This document shows positions 9,080-18,483 of a stretch of 64,000 nucleotides of DNA, in pieces (position 1 is the first letter of the stretch; each line of letters opens with the position of its first letter). The stretch is from a candidate division KSB3 bacterium (GTDB lineage: Bacteria > Moduliflexota > Moduliflexia > Moduliflexales > Moduliflexaceae). Both the position numbers and the translations under genes were made by a program. The stretch covers positions 184,494 to 248,493 of the forward strand of contig PDSJ01000013.1 of assembly GCA_002748425.1 (NCBI GenBank), read 5' to 3'. The notes below the pieces were generated by a model. That model made no database searches, was not told where the DNA came from, and saw only the letters and a list, made by a program, of their open reading frames with translations.

Positions 9080-9104
9080 GCCCGACACGATCGATGTGCC
9101 GGGC
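9080..9104 (-). terminator. Stem-loop after the dehydrogenase gene
   Basis: Arms GCCCGACAC and GTGCCGGGC pair with one internal mismatch around a 7-nt AT/GC-mixed loop, about 30 bases beyond the stop of the SDR gene on its strand. No T-tract follows, so it may be only an mRNA 3' stabiliser. Confidence 0.35.
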
Positions 9105-9132
9105 AGAGGAACTTGTCCGGGATCAATCACAG

Positions 9133-9903
9133 CTACACCGACGTATAGCCACCGTCGATCACGACATTGGATCCGGTCATAAAACGTGAAGCCTCAGACG
9201 CCAGGAGTACAGCCACCCCACAGAGTTCCTCCGGCTTTCCCGGCCGGTTCATCGGCGTATGAGTCATCCACCTCGGCCCGTAATCCGGGTTTTTCATCAA
9301 CTCGCCCGCCAACGGCCCTTCCATATAGCCGGGAGAGATCGAATTGACTCTGATGTTGTACGGAGCCCATTCTGCGGCCAGGCTTTTAGTGAGTTGGATG
9401 ACTGCGGCTTTTGAGGCATTGTAGGATGCCTGATTTTGCGGTTGATTAACGATCAATCCGGACATCGAGGCGATATTGATAATGCGTCCCCCTCCTTGTT
9501 TGATCATCTGTCGCGCTGCCGCCTGACAACCGTAAAATACACCGTTAAGATTGACATTGATCACGGCCAGCCAATCCTCTTCCGGCACATCTTCAGCCTT
9601 TTCCCATTTGACAATACCTGCATTGTTCATCATAAAGTCGACCTTCCCGAATTCCTCAACGGTCGCAGCGACCATTGCCTCAACGCTGGCCTTGCTGGTG
9701 ACATCGGTCTGAATAAAGCGTGAACGCCGTCGCAGGGTTTCAATATCTTTGGCGGTTTGAATGCCGGTTTCAGGGTTACACTCTGCGACCACGACATCCG
9801 CACCAGCCTCAGCAAATGCCGTGCAAAAGGCTTTTCCCAGCCCTTGCCCTCCACCGGTCACAATGCCGATCTGGCCTTTCAGTGAAAACCTATCCAATAT
9901 CAT
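9133..9903 (-). CDS. SDR-family NAD(P)-dependent polyol/sugar-acid dehydrogenase
   Basis: Classical short-chain dehydrogenase, 256 aa. Cofactor-binding TGGGQGLGKA near the N-terminus, NNAG at about residue 91, catalytic Ser in ASMSG, YNASKAA with the catalytic Tyr and Lys, and SPGYMEGPLAGE afterwards. The Glu following the second beta strand (VVAECNPE) favours NAD over NADP. The start has a good AGGAGAGG 6 bases upstream. It is 28 bases downstream of the FGGY kinase, so the pair probably oxidises a polyol to a ketose and phosphorylates it. Substrates such as sorbitol, xylitol or arabitol are equally possible; gluconate dehydrogenases also look like this. Confidence 0.9.
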   Translation of the reverse strand: MILDRFSLKGQIGIVTGGGQGLGKAFCTAFAEAGADVVVAECNPETGIQTAKDIETLRRRSRFIQTDVTSKASVEAMVAATVEEFGKVDFMMNNAGIVKWEKAEDVPEEDWLAVINVNLNGVFYGCQAAARQMIKQGGGRIINIASMSGLIVNQPQNQASYNASKAAVIQLTKSLAAEWAPYNIRVNSISPGYMEGPLAGELMKNPDYGPRWMTHTPMNRPGKPEELCGVAVLLASEASRFMTGSNVVIDGGYTSV

Positions 9904-9931
9904 AGTGCCTCTCCTTTTTTAGGGTATCATT

Positions 9932-11464
9932 TCAAGCAAGTTCCGCAAGTTGTTCGTAAATCGGTACAAGCGCGGAATAGCACGCATTAAAAATATCATA
10001 CAATTTTTCATACTGCCGGCTCTGTTCTTGACGAGGAACAAAAGTGTCTGCGATTTGTACCAATTCTTCCGCCACCAGAAAGTCTTTGAACAGGCCTATG
10101 CCAACCCCTCCGGCAATCGCTGCCCCAAGAGAGCTTGCGCCTTCCAGCATGCGCGCCCGCAGGATCGGACGTTGGAACACATCCGCTTGAATCTGACAAA
10201 ACAATTGTCCTTTTGCCCCGCCCCCAATCACGCGCATCTTATCAATCTGCACTCCCTGATCAAGAAAGGTATCAACAATCGTTCGCAGTCCAAAAATGGC
10301 TCCCTCCAGAACCGCCCGCGTCAAATCTTCCCGTGTATGCCCACGACTTAAGCCGATATAGGCGCCGCGCGCATTGGGATTCCAGTGAGGGGTCCGTTCT
10401 CCCAGCAAGTACGGCAGGAAAATCAGATTGTGCGATCCGGGAACTGTCGACTCGGCTTTAATATTCAGCAGCTCAAAAGGGCTTAGCCCAGCCATTTCCG
10501 CAGCCTTCGATTCCACTCGTCCGATTTCGTCTTTGAACCACTGATAGGCTCCGCCCACACATTGCGATACGCCAAGCGGCATCAGCATCTTCGGATCCAC
10601 ATGACAAAAAGTGACTGTCCGCTGTTGCGAATCAATCAACGGCTGCGACGTTGCCAGGGCGATCCATGAGGAAGAACCGACATTATTATAGGCGCTGCCT
10701 TCGCGAACCACTCCGGCTCCAACAGCTGCACAGCTCCCATCCGAGGCCCCGATCACCACCGGAGTCCCCGGCTTCAAGCCGATTTCACGACTCGCGGCCG
10801 TAGTCACTTCTCCCACGACATCACTTGACGGGCGGGCTTCCGGAAAAATCTCAAACGGCAAGCCCGTTGCCTCCACGAGTTCCGGCGACCACGCGCGCTC
10901 GATCAGATCAAAAGCATTTGTCCCGGAAGCATCGGAAAAATCCGTCACAAATGCCTGAGTCAATTTCGCGACAATATAGTCTTTCGCATGGAGAAATTTA
11001 TGGCTCTGTCGAAACAGATCAGGCTGATTGTCACGAATCCACATGACTTTCTCGATGGTGTACGAAGGGCTAAGCGGATTACCGCTAATCCGGTAGACCT
11101 CATCAGGCGACACATGAGACGCAATGTCGGCTGCCTGCTTTTCACTCCGCATATCCGCCCAAATGACACAATCCCGAAGCGGAGTTCCCGTGTTGTCTAC
11201 CATGACAGCGCCCATCATCTGGCCACTGAAGCTTATCACAGCGACATCAGAAGACATCACGCGGCTTTTCTTCAGCAAGCGCTGTGTGGAAACGCATGTT
11301 GCTTCCCACCAGTCGTCCGGATTCTGTTCCACCCACTTATGCTTTGGATAATGGGTTGGATATCCATAAAAATCACTGGCGATCTTTTCACCATTTGACG
11401 AGTAAAGCGTGGCTTTATTTCCGGTTGTCCCCAAATCATGGGCAAGCAGATAGCGTGTTTTCAT
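9932..11464 (-). CDS. xylB: FGGY carbohydrate kinase, xylulokinase-like
   Basis: Phosphorylates a ketose in the cytoplasm, most likely xylulose; 510 aa, usual length for the family. N-terminal ATPase motif LAHDLGTTGNKATLY, substrate-side SFSGQMMG and VIWADMRSE, the second FGGY signature near GERTPHWNPNARGAYIGLS, and C-terminal phosphate-binding RVIGGGAKGQLFCQIQADV. Followed after 28 bases by an SDR dehydrogenase. Divergent from the fused binding protein at 11746, which together suggests a polyol catabolic module. RBS-like AGGGGA upstream. Could also act on ribulose or another pentulose; the family alone does not decide. Confidence 0.85.
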   Translation of the reverse strand: MKTRYLLAHDLGTTGNKATLYSSNGEKIASDFYGYPTHYPKHKWVEQNPDDWWEATCVSTQRLLKKSRVMSSDVAVISFSGQMMGAVMVDNTGTPLRDCVIWADMRSEKQAADIASHVSPDEVYRISGNPLSPSYTIEKVMWIRDNQPDLFRQSHKFLHAKDYIVAKLTQAFVTDFSDASGTNAFDLIERAWSPELVEATGLPFEIFPEARPSSDVVGEVTTAASREIGLKPGTPVVIGASDGSCAAVGAGVVREGSAYNNVGSSSWIALATSQPLIDSQQRTVTFCHVDPKMLMPLGVSQCVGGAYQWFKDEIGRVESKAAEMAGLSPFELLNIKAESTVPGSHNLIFLPYLLGERTPHWNPNARGAYIGLSRGHTREDLTRAVLEGAIFGLRTIVDTFLDQGVQIDKMRVIGGGAKGQLFCQIQADVFQRPILRARMLEGASSLGAAIAGGVGIGLFKDFLVAEELVQIADTFVPRQEQSRQYEKLYDIFNACYSALVPIYEQLAELA

Positions 11465-11653
11465 ACTGACGTCATCCCCTGACGGTACGGTATTGACTGT
11501 GCGCTGGACAGATACAATTCGGTATCAAAGCAATTTTTATACCATCCTGATTCAGACACTCTGCGGCTTCTATTATGCAAACATCATTCCGACAAAGAGA
11601 AAAAAATTTTCAGGGGGAAAAATTCTTTCCTGTATGAATCGTTGCTAAAATTG

Positions 11654-11681
11654 TTGACAAAGTTTCCTCTTTCAGTATGGT
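11654..11681 (+). promoter_or_regulatory. Sigma-70-like promoter for the fused binding protein
   Basis: Perfect TTGACA (11654-11659), 16-base spacer, TATGGT (11676-11681). Its -10 box covers an in-frame ATG at 11677, which argues that translation starts at a downstream ATG (11746 or 11752). Confidence 0.5.
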
Positions 11682-11745
11682 GAAGCGTAATGTGTCAACA
11701 AGGCTTTTCTGGCGATTGAAGCATTTCGAGCATCGATATTATCTC

Positions 11746-13785
11746 ATGAACATGCGAGAGTTTTTTTTCTCATTTATCATCATTAGCGTCTGTATTCTGC
11801 CGCAAGACAGCCTCGCCCAGAAAGTCGTTCATCTGGTAACTGCTGAACACGAGCCCTACATCGGGAAGAACTTACTGAACAAAGGATATATCCATGAAGT
11901 CGTCACCGAAGCCTTCCGACGTGTCGGCTATCAGGCAGACATCGCCTTTTACCCTGTTGCCAGAGCAACATATTTAGTGGAAAAAGGTCGACGGGATGGT
12001 CTGGTTCCTATGTACCGCAATCCAAGTTTGGAAGACACGTTTCTGTTTTCAGAGCCATTCCCCGGGGGAACTCTCGGCTTATTGAAGCGAAAGTCCATCC
12101 CGATACGCTCTTTCGACCCGCTCGATCAGCGTCAGGCGCTCCGCAATCTTCAAACGTATACGTTTGGGGTTGTGCGAGGAGCCGTCACTACCCCTGAGTT
12201 CGATCGTGCGACATTTTTAAAGAAAGATTTTGCAACCTCCGACATGCAAAACCTGCTGAAACTCTCCAAGGGCCGAGTTGATTTTGTCGTCATCGATAAA
12301 TATACGGCAGCGGATATCATGGTCAATACATTGCCCCACATGATCGGGGAATATGAGTTTATTAATCCCCCGATGGCCTTAACACCCTTTTATATCGCGT
12401 TTTCGAAGAATGCAGCTCACAGTCGGCAATTCGCTGATGCGTTCAATCAGGGTCTGCAAGCCATGGTCCGCGATCGCAGCTTAGAGAAGATCCTCTCCAG
12501 ACACGGATTACTGCAAAGCCGGGAAGCCTCAGCAGGAAAAACGACTATCAGAATCGGAACGGTTGAAAGCACGTACATGCTCCTCATGAAACAACTCTCG
12601 CAGGAATTCGAACGAGACCACCCCGAGATCAAGCTTGAATGGAGCGTTCTGGATGAAAATATCCTCAGGCTGCGTTTAATGAGCGATCTGGCGATTTCGG
12701 ATGGAAAATTTGACGTCATGATGATCGGCTCTTATGAAACTCCGCTCTGGGCCAAACGCGGATGGCTGGTTCCGATCGAAGATTTCCCTGATGACTACGA
12801 TCCGGACGATATTGTTGAACCCGTACGGGAGGGGCTCTCCTGTGACGGCCGTATGTATGCGCTCCCGTTTTACGCTGAAAGTTCCATGACTTTTTATCGT
12901 AAAGATCTCTTTGAAAAGGCCGGACTCACCATGCCCAGAACGCCGAGTTGGGAGGACATCAGCACATTTGCTGAGGCCCTTGACGACCCGGAACACGGGA
13001 TATATGGAATTTGTCTGAGGGGCAAAGCCGGCTGGGGGGCCAATATGGCGTTGTTGAATACAATGGTTAACAGTTTTGGCGGCCGCTGGTTTGACGAGCA
13101 CTGGAATACCACTATCGATACGCCAGAATGGCGCAACGCACTGAACATGTATTATGAGCTGCTGACTGATTACGGTCCTCCGCTTCCAGCTTCCAATAAC
13201 TATAACGATTTACTTTCCTTGTTTGCAAACGGTCATTGCGGAATTTGGGTGGATGCGACCATCTTTGCCGGAACGCTTTTTCACCCTACGATGTCCACAG
13301 TCTCCAAAACAGTTGGCTTTGCAGCGGCTCCGAGAGCCGTCACCCCGAAAGGCTCGCAATGGTTATGGACCTGGGCCCTGGGCATTCCGACCTCATCGAG
13401 ATTTCCAGAAGCCGCACGTAAGTTTGTAATCTGGGCGACATCAAAAGCCTATATTGAGCTTGCGGCCGAGCATGAGGGGTGGGTATCTGTTCCGTCGGGG
13501 ACGAGGAAATCAACCTATGAGAATGTCAACTATCAGCAAGCCGCTCCGTTTGCCGACTTTGTTTATGACGCGATCCGGCACGCGAATCCAGCCGATCCGA
13601 CGCTTCAACCCGTTCCATACACCGGAATTCAGTATGTCAGCATTCCCGAATACCCGGCGATCGGCACTCATGTCGGGCAGAGAATCGCTGATGTCCTGGT
13701 AGGCGACATTTCCGTCACGCAAGCGCTGAAGGAGCTTCAACGCTTAGTTTCCGAACAGATGCGGGCCTCTGGATACACGAACTAG
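11746..13785 (+). CDS. Fused periplasmic protein: SBP_bac_3-like domain + SBP_bac_1 (polyol-type) domain
   Basis: 679 aa with a signal peptide (residues 1-25, hydrophobic core FFFSFIIISVCIL, cut after LAQ). Residues about 27-260 look like an amino-acid-type type II periplasmic binding domain (VTAEHEPYIGK, YIHEVVTEAFRRVGY, GRVDFVVIDKYTAADIM). Residues about 265-679 are a complete sugar/polyol-type binding protein (YALPFYAESSMTFYRKDLF, GICLRGKAGWGAN) ending in IPEYPAIGTHVGQRIADVL, as in sorbitol/mannitol binding proteins. No permease is adjacent; the next gene is an unrelated permease. Divergent from the xylulokinase and dehydrogenase genes. The ATG at 11677 is rejected because a promoter -10 overlaps it. 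The fusion is unusual; substrate and partner are unknown. Confidence 0.85.
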   Translation: MNMREFFFSFIIISVCILPQDSLAQKVVHLVTAEHEPYIGKNLLNKGYIHEVVTEAFRRVGYQADIAFYPVARATYLVEKGRRDGLVPMYRNPSLEDTFLFSEPFPGGTLGLLKRKSIPIRSFDPLDQRQALRNLQTYTFGVVRGAVTTPEFDRATFLKKDFATSDMQNLLKLSKGRVDFVVIDKYTAADIMVNTLPHMIGEYEFINPPMALTPFYIAFSKNAAHSRQFADAFNQGLQAMVRDRSLEKILSRHGLLQSREASAGKTTIRIGTVESTYMLLMKQLSQEFERDHPEIKLEWSVLDENILRLRLMSDLAISDGKFDVMMIGSYETPLWAKRGWLVPIEDFPDDYDPDDIVEPVREGLSCDGRMYALPFYAESSMTFYRKDLFEKAGLTMPRTPSWEDISTFAEALDDPEHGIYGICLRGKAGWGANMALLNTMVNSFGGRWFDEHWNTTIDTPEWRNALNMYYELLTDYGPPLPASNNYNDLLSLFANGHCGIWVDATIFAGTLFHPTMSTVSKTVGFAAAPRAVTPKGSQWLWTWALGIPTSSRFPEAARKFVIWATSKAYIELAAEHEGWVSVPSGTRKSTYENVNYQQAAPFADFVYDAIRHANPADPTLQPVPYTGIQYVSIPEYPAIGTHVGQRIADVLVGDISVTQALKELQRLVSEQMRASGYTN

Positions 13786-13857
13786 CCTCACCCAGTAAAT
13801 ATATTACTTGAAGTCTGGTTGACAATTTTGTCACGCAGACAATGTAAGTATAGTATC

Positions 13858-15159
13858 ATGAATTGGAAGCAAGAGTGGAAAGCAGTATGTCTGATCGTGG
13901 GAATATTTTTTCTTGCCTCTTCTCTGCCGATCGGGCACCCAAGAGTTGACAGCGCTATCCTCGAAGCCTTTCACCTTGCGAAATGGTATGCGCAGGAACA
14001 CGTGCTGCTCTGCCTGATCCCGGCATTTTTCATCGCCGGAGCGATAGGGGTTTTTATCAGTCAGGCTTCGGTGATGACCTCTCTGGGAGCACAGGCAAAT
14101 AAAATACTGGCCTACGGCGTCGCTTCAGTATCCGGCACGATCCTGGCGGTCTGTTCCTGCACGGTCTTACCGCTCTTTGCCGGGATTTATCGCATGGGGG
14201 CCGGACTCGGGCCAGCGTCCACCTTCCTCTATTCCGGTCCAGCGATCAATGCGCTGGCGATCGTCTTAACAGCTCGAATCCTGGGACTGCGAATGGGCAT
14301 TGCGCGGGCCGTAAGCGCGATTCTCTTCAGTATTATCATCGGCTTGCTCATGCACGTCATTTTTCGAAAAGAGGAACTTGAAAAGGCCACTGTCTATATC
14401 GCCGCACCGGACGACGGGACAGAACGTCCTCTCTGGCAAACAGCAACCTATTTTGCGACAATGATGATGATTTTGATTTTTGCCAACTGGGGCAAACCGG
14501 ATATCTCAAGCGGCATCTACTACAGTATTTACGCCGAAAAATGGCTGCTCACCAGTCTGGCAGCAGCAGCGTTGGCGTGTGAATTAGCGGTCTGGTTTCA
14601 GCTGGCATGGTGGAAAGTCGCTGCGGTCGCTGTCCCTGCAGCAGTGCTGGCCCTGCTTTTTCCGCATAAGCCGATGAGGGCTTTTGCCGCAGCGGTGGTC
14701 GGCCTGTCTGCTGTCACCAGCACTGACAAAGGGGAAACCGGGGAGTGGTTTTCCAGCTCATGGGGCTTTGCAAAACAGATTCTGCCGCTCCTGCTTTTTG
14801 GTGTGCTGGCTGCCGGCGCCTTATTAGGACGTGTCGGGCACGAGGGCTTGATACCATCACAGTGGATCAGCTCTCTGCTGGGAGGAAACTCACTCTGGTC
14901 GAATCTCTTTGCCTCGCTGTCAGGAGCATTTATGTACTTTGCCACCCTCACAGAAGTTCCGATCTTACAGGGCTTGATGGGAAACGGAATGGGTGACGGT
15001 CCCGCTTTGGCGCTCTTATTGGCAGGCCCGGCTCTTTCGCTGCCGAACATGCTGGTCATTCGGAGCATCATGGGAACCAGGAAAACAGTGGTGTTTGTCT
15101 CACTGGTGATTGTCATGGCGGCGATCGCCGGATTCGTCTATGGAACGCTTGTATCATGA
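13858..15159 (+). CDS. Predicted permease of the SO_0444/ArsP-like (DUF318) family
   Basis: Integral membrane protein, 433 aa, about ten hydrophobic segments. The family signature is the CSCTVLPLFAGIYRMGAGLG segment (residues about 99-118) followed by FLYSGPAIN, and a second related block near EVPILQGLMGNGMGDGPALA, the usual pseudo-twofold repeat. Family members include ArsP, which exports organoarsenicals, and SO_0444, linked to arsenite tolerance. Here a thioredoxin-like CXXC protein follows after 22 bases, the usual partner. A TTG start at 13819 is possible, but the ATG at 13858 gives a normal N-terminus; neither has a clear RBS. Substrate not known. Confidence 0.85.
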   Translation: MNWKQEWKAVCLIVGIFFLASSLPIGHPRVDSAILEAFHLAKWYAQEHVLLCLIPAFFIAGAIGVFISQASVMTSLGAQANKILAYGVASVSGTILAVCSCTVLPLFAGIYRMGAGLGPASTFLYSGPAINALAIVLTARILGLRMGIARAVSAILFSIIIGLLMHVIFRKEELEKATVYIAAPDDGTERPLWQTATYFATMMMILIFANWGKPDISSGIYYSIYAEKWLLTSLAAAALACELAVWFQLAWWKVAAVAVPAAVLALLFPHKPMRAFAAAVVGLSAVTSTDKGETGEWFSSSWGFAKQILPLLLFGVLAAGALLGRVGHEGLIPSQWISSLLGGNSLWSNLFASLSGAFMYFATLTEVPILQGLMGNGMGDGPALALLLAGPALSLPNMLVIRSIMGTRKTVVFVSLVIVMAAIAGFVYGTLVS

Positions 15160-15181
15160 GAACAACGAGGAGAAAAACAAA

Positions 15182-15415
15182 ATGAAAAAATTACAAATTT
15201 TAGGAACAGGGTGTCAAAGATGCAAGAGTCTTGCGGAAAATGTGGAAGCTGCGGCACAGGCGCTGGGTCTTGAGTATACTTTGGAAAAAGTGACCGATAT
15301 TAATGAGATTATCAGCTTTGGCGTAGCAGTCACACCAGCCCTGGCAATTGACGGCGATGTCAAATTTACCGGCAAGCTGCTTGACGTTGAGTCACTCAAA
15401 TCGTTCTTGCAGTAG
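15182..15415 (+). CDS. Thioredoxin-like small redox-active disulfide protein
   Basis: 77 aa, thioredoxin fold of the redox-active disulfide protein 2 type. Active site GTGCQRCKSL close to the N-terminus; cis-Pro region VAVTPALAIDGDV; C-terminal helix. The chosen ATG has GAGGAG about 11 bases upstream; a longer in-frame start at 15110 would lie inside the permease gene. Likely co-transcribed with the permease, probably reducing it or its cargo. This pairing recurs across bacteria, but its chemistry is not established. Confidence 0.88.
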   Translation: MKKLQILGTGCQRCKSLAENVEAAAQALGLEYTLEKVTDINEIISFGVAVTPALAIDGDVKFTGKLLDVESLKSFLQ

Positions 15416-15525
15416 TCGGACATCCTGGATGCTCGCCTCTTGAACAGAACAGACTACGCAGAAAAACAGCTTCAGAAAGACCATCAAACGAGTTCCCAGA
15501 CAAGAAAGGAGGGATTTTTTCCTTT

Positions 15526-16686
15526 ATGCATAAGAAGACATTTCGCGATAAGATAAGCAAATTACTGGACCTGGCAGATATAAAAATCCAGGGCAACCGT
15601 CCCTGGGATCTTCAGATCCATAATGAGGAACTGTTTTCGAGAGTGTTCGCAGGGGGCTCACTGGCTCTGGGAGAAGCCTATATGGACGGATGGTGGGATT
15701 GCGCCAGCCTTGATGAATTCTTTTCAAAAATTTTGCAGGCTGGACTGGACCGTCATATTTCCAGCTGGAAAGAATTTTTTGCTGTCCTGCACGCCAAACT
15801 CCTCAATCTTCAAAAACCGTCTCGAGCATATCAGATCGGGCGTCATCACTATGATATCGGGAATGACTTGTATCGCTGTATGCTTGACAGACGAATGATC
15901 TACAGTTGCGCTTATTGGAAAAACGCGGCCACTCTCGACGACGCCCAGGAAGCTAAACTCGATTTGATCTGCCGAAAGCTGGGCCTTGAAGCTGGTATGC
16001 GAGTGTTGGATATCGGATGCGGATGGGGAGGAGCCGCTAAATTTGCCGCTGAACGCTATAACGTCAATGTTGTCGGAGTCACTGTCTCTGAGGAACAGGC
16101 CAGATTTGCCAGGGAACTCTGCACGGGGCTTCCGGTTGAGATTCGCCTTCAGGATTATCGCGACATCACAGAGCGATTTGACCGTATTTTCTCAATGGGT
16201 ATGTTTGAACACGTCGGCTACAAGAATTATCGTGCTTTTATGCGTGTTGTCAGGAACTGTTTGAACGTTGACGGCTTGTTTTTACTCCATACGATTGGAG
16301 GACTCCGCTCTCTTGTTAAAACCGATCCCTGGTTCCGGCGCTATATCTTTCCGAATTCGATGATTCCTTCAGCACAACAGATATGTGCCTCGATTGAAGA
16401 ACTCTTTGTTCTGGAAGACTGGGAAAGTTTTGGAGCGTATTATGATACGACGCTGATGCACTGGTTTCACAATTTCCACAGCCATTGGGAGACACTTCAC
16501 AAGCAGTATGATAAGCGCTTTTATCGGATGTGGAAATATTATTTACTCTCCTCGGCAGGCTCTTTTCGTGCGCGAGACAATCAGCTATGGCAACTTGTGT
16601 TATCTCCGCAAGGGCTTCCTGGAGGGTACCAGCGAGTGACTTTGTCGGATCCGTCAGGCGACAGAAAGTCTGCTCATCTGGAGTGA
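15526..16686 (+). CDS. cfa: Cyclopropane-fatty-acyl-phospholipid synthase
   Basis: SAM-dependent enzyme that adds a methylene bridge to unsaturated acyl chains of membrane phospholipids; 386 aa, matching E. coli Cfa (382). N-terminal lipid-binding region (FAGGSLALGEAYMDGWWDC), SAM-binding VLDIGCGWGGAAKFAAERY, then SMGMFEHVGYKNYRAFM with the bicarbonate-site Glu/His, and LHTIGG. AGGAGG lies about 14 bases before the ATG, rather far. Gap of 110 bases after the thioredoxin gene; could share the transcript. Downstream 16687-16818 to the convergent antiporter shows no clear terminator. Confidence 0.95.
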   Translation: MHKKTFRDKISKLLDLADIKIQGNRPWDLQIHNEELFSRVFAGGSLALGEAYMDGWWDCASLDEFFSKILQAGLDRHISSWKEFFAVLHAKLLNLQKPSRAYQIGRHHYDIGNDLYRCMLDRRMIYSCAYWKNAATLDDAQEAKLDLICRKLGLEAGMRVLDIGCGWGGAAKFAAERYNVNVVGVTVSEEQARFARELCTGLPVEIRLQDYRDITERFDRIFSMGMFEHVGYKNYRAFMRVVRNCLNVDGLFLLHTIGGLRSLVKTDPWFRRYIFPNSMIPSAQQICASIEELFVLEDWESFGAYYDTTLMHWFHNFHSHWETLHKQYDKRFYRMWKYYLLSSAGSFRARDNQLWQLVLSPQGLPGGYQRVTLSDPSGDRKSAHLE

Positions 16687-16818
16687 CGACAGAGCGCAGA
16701 ACTTAATGATGAAAGTATTCGGATCGTGCGAAGGTCTCTGGGGAAGAATGAGACGATTTACTTTCTGACGGTTCCAGCTTATTCACGATGAAACATATCA
16801 GCCGGGGAAGCCCCTTTC

Positions 16819-18483
16819 TCAGAGCGCCTCTGCCTGCAATTCCAAAAATTTCCTTGAAATAAGGCGATCAATTGCACGGGCTTCAAGGAAGCCCTCCAGC
16901 GTGTTCTCATCTGTCACGATCGGTAAATATTCGAGTTTATACTGCTTGAGCAAGGCTTTCACATTTTCCATCGGCGTGTTCGGATGCGCAGTTGCCGGTA
17001 TGGTTTCCATCACATCGATTGCCACCAAAAACTGATTTAATTCAGAATGCATGAGGGTGTTTTTGATGGTATCGACCGTAATGATGCCTGCGAGGGTGTT
17101 ATCTTGATTGACCACCGGAAAATACAAATTATTGTGTTCGCTAAAGGTCTGAGTAATTTGATGGAGTGGCATATCTTCCGGGATAGTCGGAACAGCGCGA
17201 TCCATGATATCCGCGACTTTGAGGGTCGCAATCAGATCGTCTTCAGTGATATTCAGTCCCACTTCACCGGCTTTTTGAACCGCAAGCTTGACAAAAGGCG
17301 GCCCAATGATCTGCACAATAAACGTCGTTGCCGTTACAATTAAGACGATTGTATTTCCGACATCGCCTGCAAAACGCTGCCCTGCCAGAATAGAAAGGCC
17401 GATCGCGACCCCGGCCTGACTGAAAAGACAAAGCGGCAGATACAGGCGCACAGGTCTCGGCGCGTGTGAAAATTTCGCACCAAGATACGCCCCGACCATC
17501 TTGCCACCGGTTCGCCCAAGCAGATAGAGCAACGCCAGCAGAATCATGTACGCCGGCATATTATTGACATTCAACTTTGCTCCTACCAACACAAAAAAAA
17601 GGACGTAAATCGGCGGAGTGACGCGGCCGACAATTTTAAACACATCCTGACTCTTGCGTGGAGCCGCATTGGTCACCACAGCTCCCAGGGTCATTGCAGC
17701 CAGCAGCATATCAAGCGTCAGGACCAACGAAACGCCCAACACAAAGAGTACCGTCCCAATCGCAAATGCCAAAACCCGATCTTCCTCACTATAGTAACGC
17801 AGGAGCTTACTCAGCACAAATCCAGAGACCCCGCCGATGACGATGGCTCCCAAAATTTCATACATCGGCGTCAGGATGAGCATTCCCCCTTCAACGGACT
17901 GCCCGGTCAAACTCCCAGCAATACTGGTCGCCAATGCAAACAGCATTAACGCCAAACCATCGTCCAGGGCCACTATCCCTAAAATCGTCGTAGTGAGAGG
18001 GCCTTTTGTTTTATATTCCCAGAGAACATCAGTTGTCGCAGCCGGGGCAGTCGCTGATGCAATCGCGCCAAGCAAGAGGGCTAGGGCCCAGGCCGCATTT
18101 GGCGGGAAAAAGGCCATACCGGCGACACCGGCCAAAGCCGTGACGATCAGAAAGGCCGTAAGACCCTCAAAAAGCAGAATCGTCAGGAACTGCTTGCCAT
18201 ATTTCACAAAAATCTTTGTTTTTAATTCTCCGCCAATCATAAAGCCAATCAAGCCCAACGCAAAATAATTGAATGGCTGTAAGTTCTCGATCGTGCGCAG
18301 ACTCACAATATGTATACCTGTCCGGCCTAATATGATGCCGATACTGATATAGCCTACGACTTGCGGAATTTTGAATTTCTGAAAAAGACGGCCTCCGATG
18401 GTCCCGCCGAACAAGGCTAGCCCAAGCAGAAAAAGCATATTGATGTGAACCGCGGAAAACTGTATGCTCAGCTCATCGAACAT
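16819..18483 (-). CDS. CPA2-type Na+/H+ (or K+/H+) antiporter with C-terminal CBS pair
   Basis: Monovalent cation:proton antiporter, 554 aa. About twelve membrane segments in residues 10-405, including GYISIGIILGRTG and ALDDGLALMLFALATS with the ion-binding Asp-Asp of the family. Residues about 425-545 form two CBS domains (VADIMDRAVPTIPEDMPLHQ and DVMETIPATAHPNTPMENV), which usually sense adenine nucleotides. Its ATG overlaps the stop of the EIIA-like gene by one base (TAATG), so expression is coupled and the EIIA protein may control it. Ion specificity is not readable from sequence. Confidence 0.9.
   Translation of the reverse strand: MFDELSIQFSAVHINMLFLLGLALFGGTIGGRLFQKFKIPQVVGYISIGIILGRTGIHIVSLRTIENLQPFNYFALGLIGFMIGGELKTKIFVKYGKQFLTILLFEGLTAFLIVTALAGVAGMAFFPPNAAWALALLLGAIASATAPAATTDVLWEYKTKGPLTTTILGIVALDDGLALMLFALATSIAGSLTGQSVEGGMLILTPMYEILGAIVIGGVSGFVLSKLLRYYSEEDRVLAFAIGTVLFVLGVSLVLTLDMLLAAMTLGAVVTNAAPRKSQDVFKIVGRVTPPIYVLFFVLVGAKLNVNNMPAYMILLALLYLLGRTGGKMVGAYLGAKFSHAPRPVRLYLPLCLFSQAGVAIGLSILAGQRFAGDVGNTIVLIVTATTFIVQIIGPPFVKLAVQKAGEVGLNITEDDLIATLKVADIMDRAVPTIPEDMPLHQITQTFSEHNNLYFPVVNQDNTLAGIITVDTIKNTLMHSELNQFLVAIDVMETIPATAHPNTPMENVKALLKQYKLEYLPIVTDENTLEGFLEARAIDRLISRKFLELQAEAL

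Noticed and set aside
13820..13854. Promoter TTGACA ... TATAGT before the DUF318-type permease
   Set aside because: The spacer would be 24 bases and the -10 ends 3 bases before the ATG. The TGACAA-TT-TTGTCA inverted repeat here is noted but may be chance.
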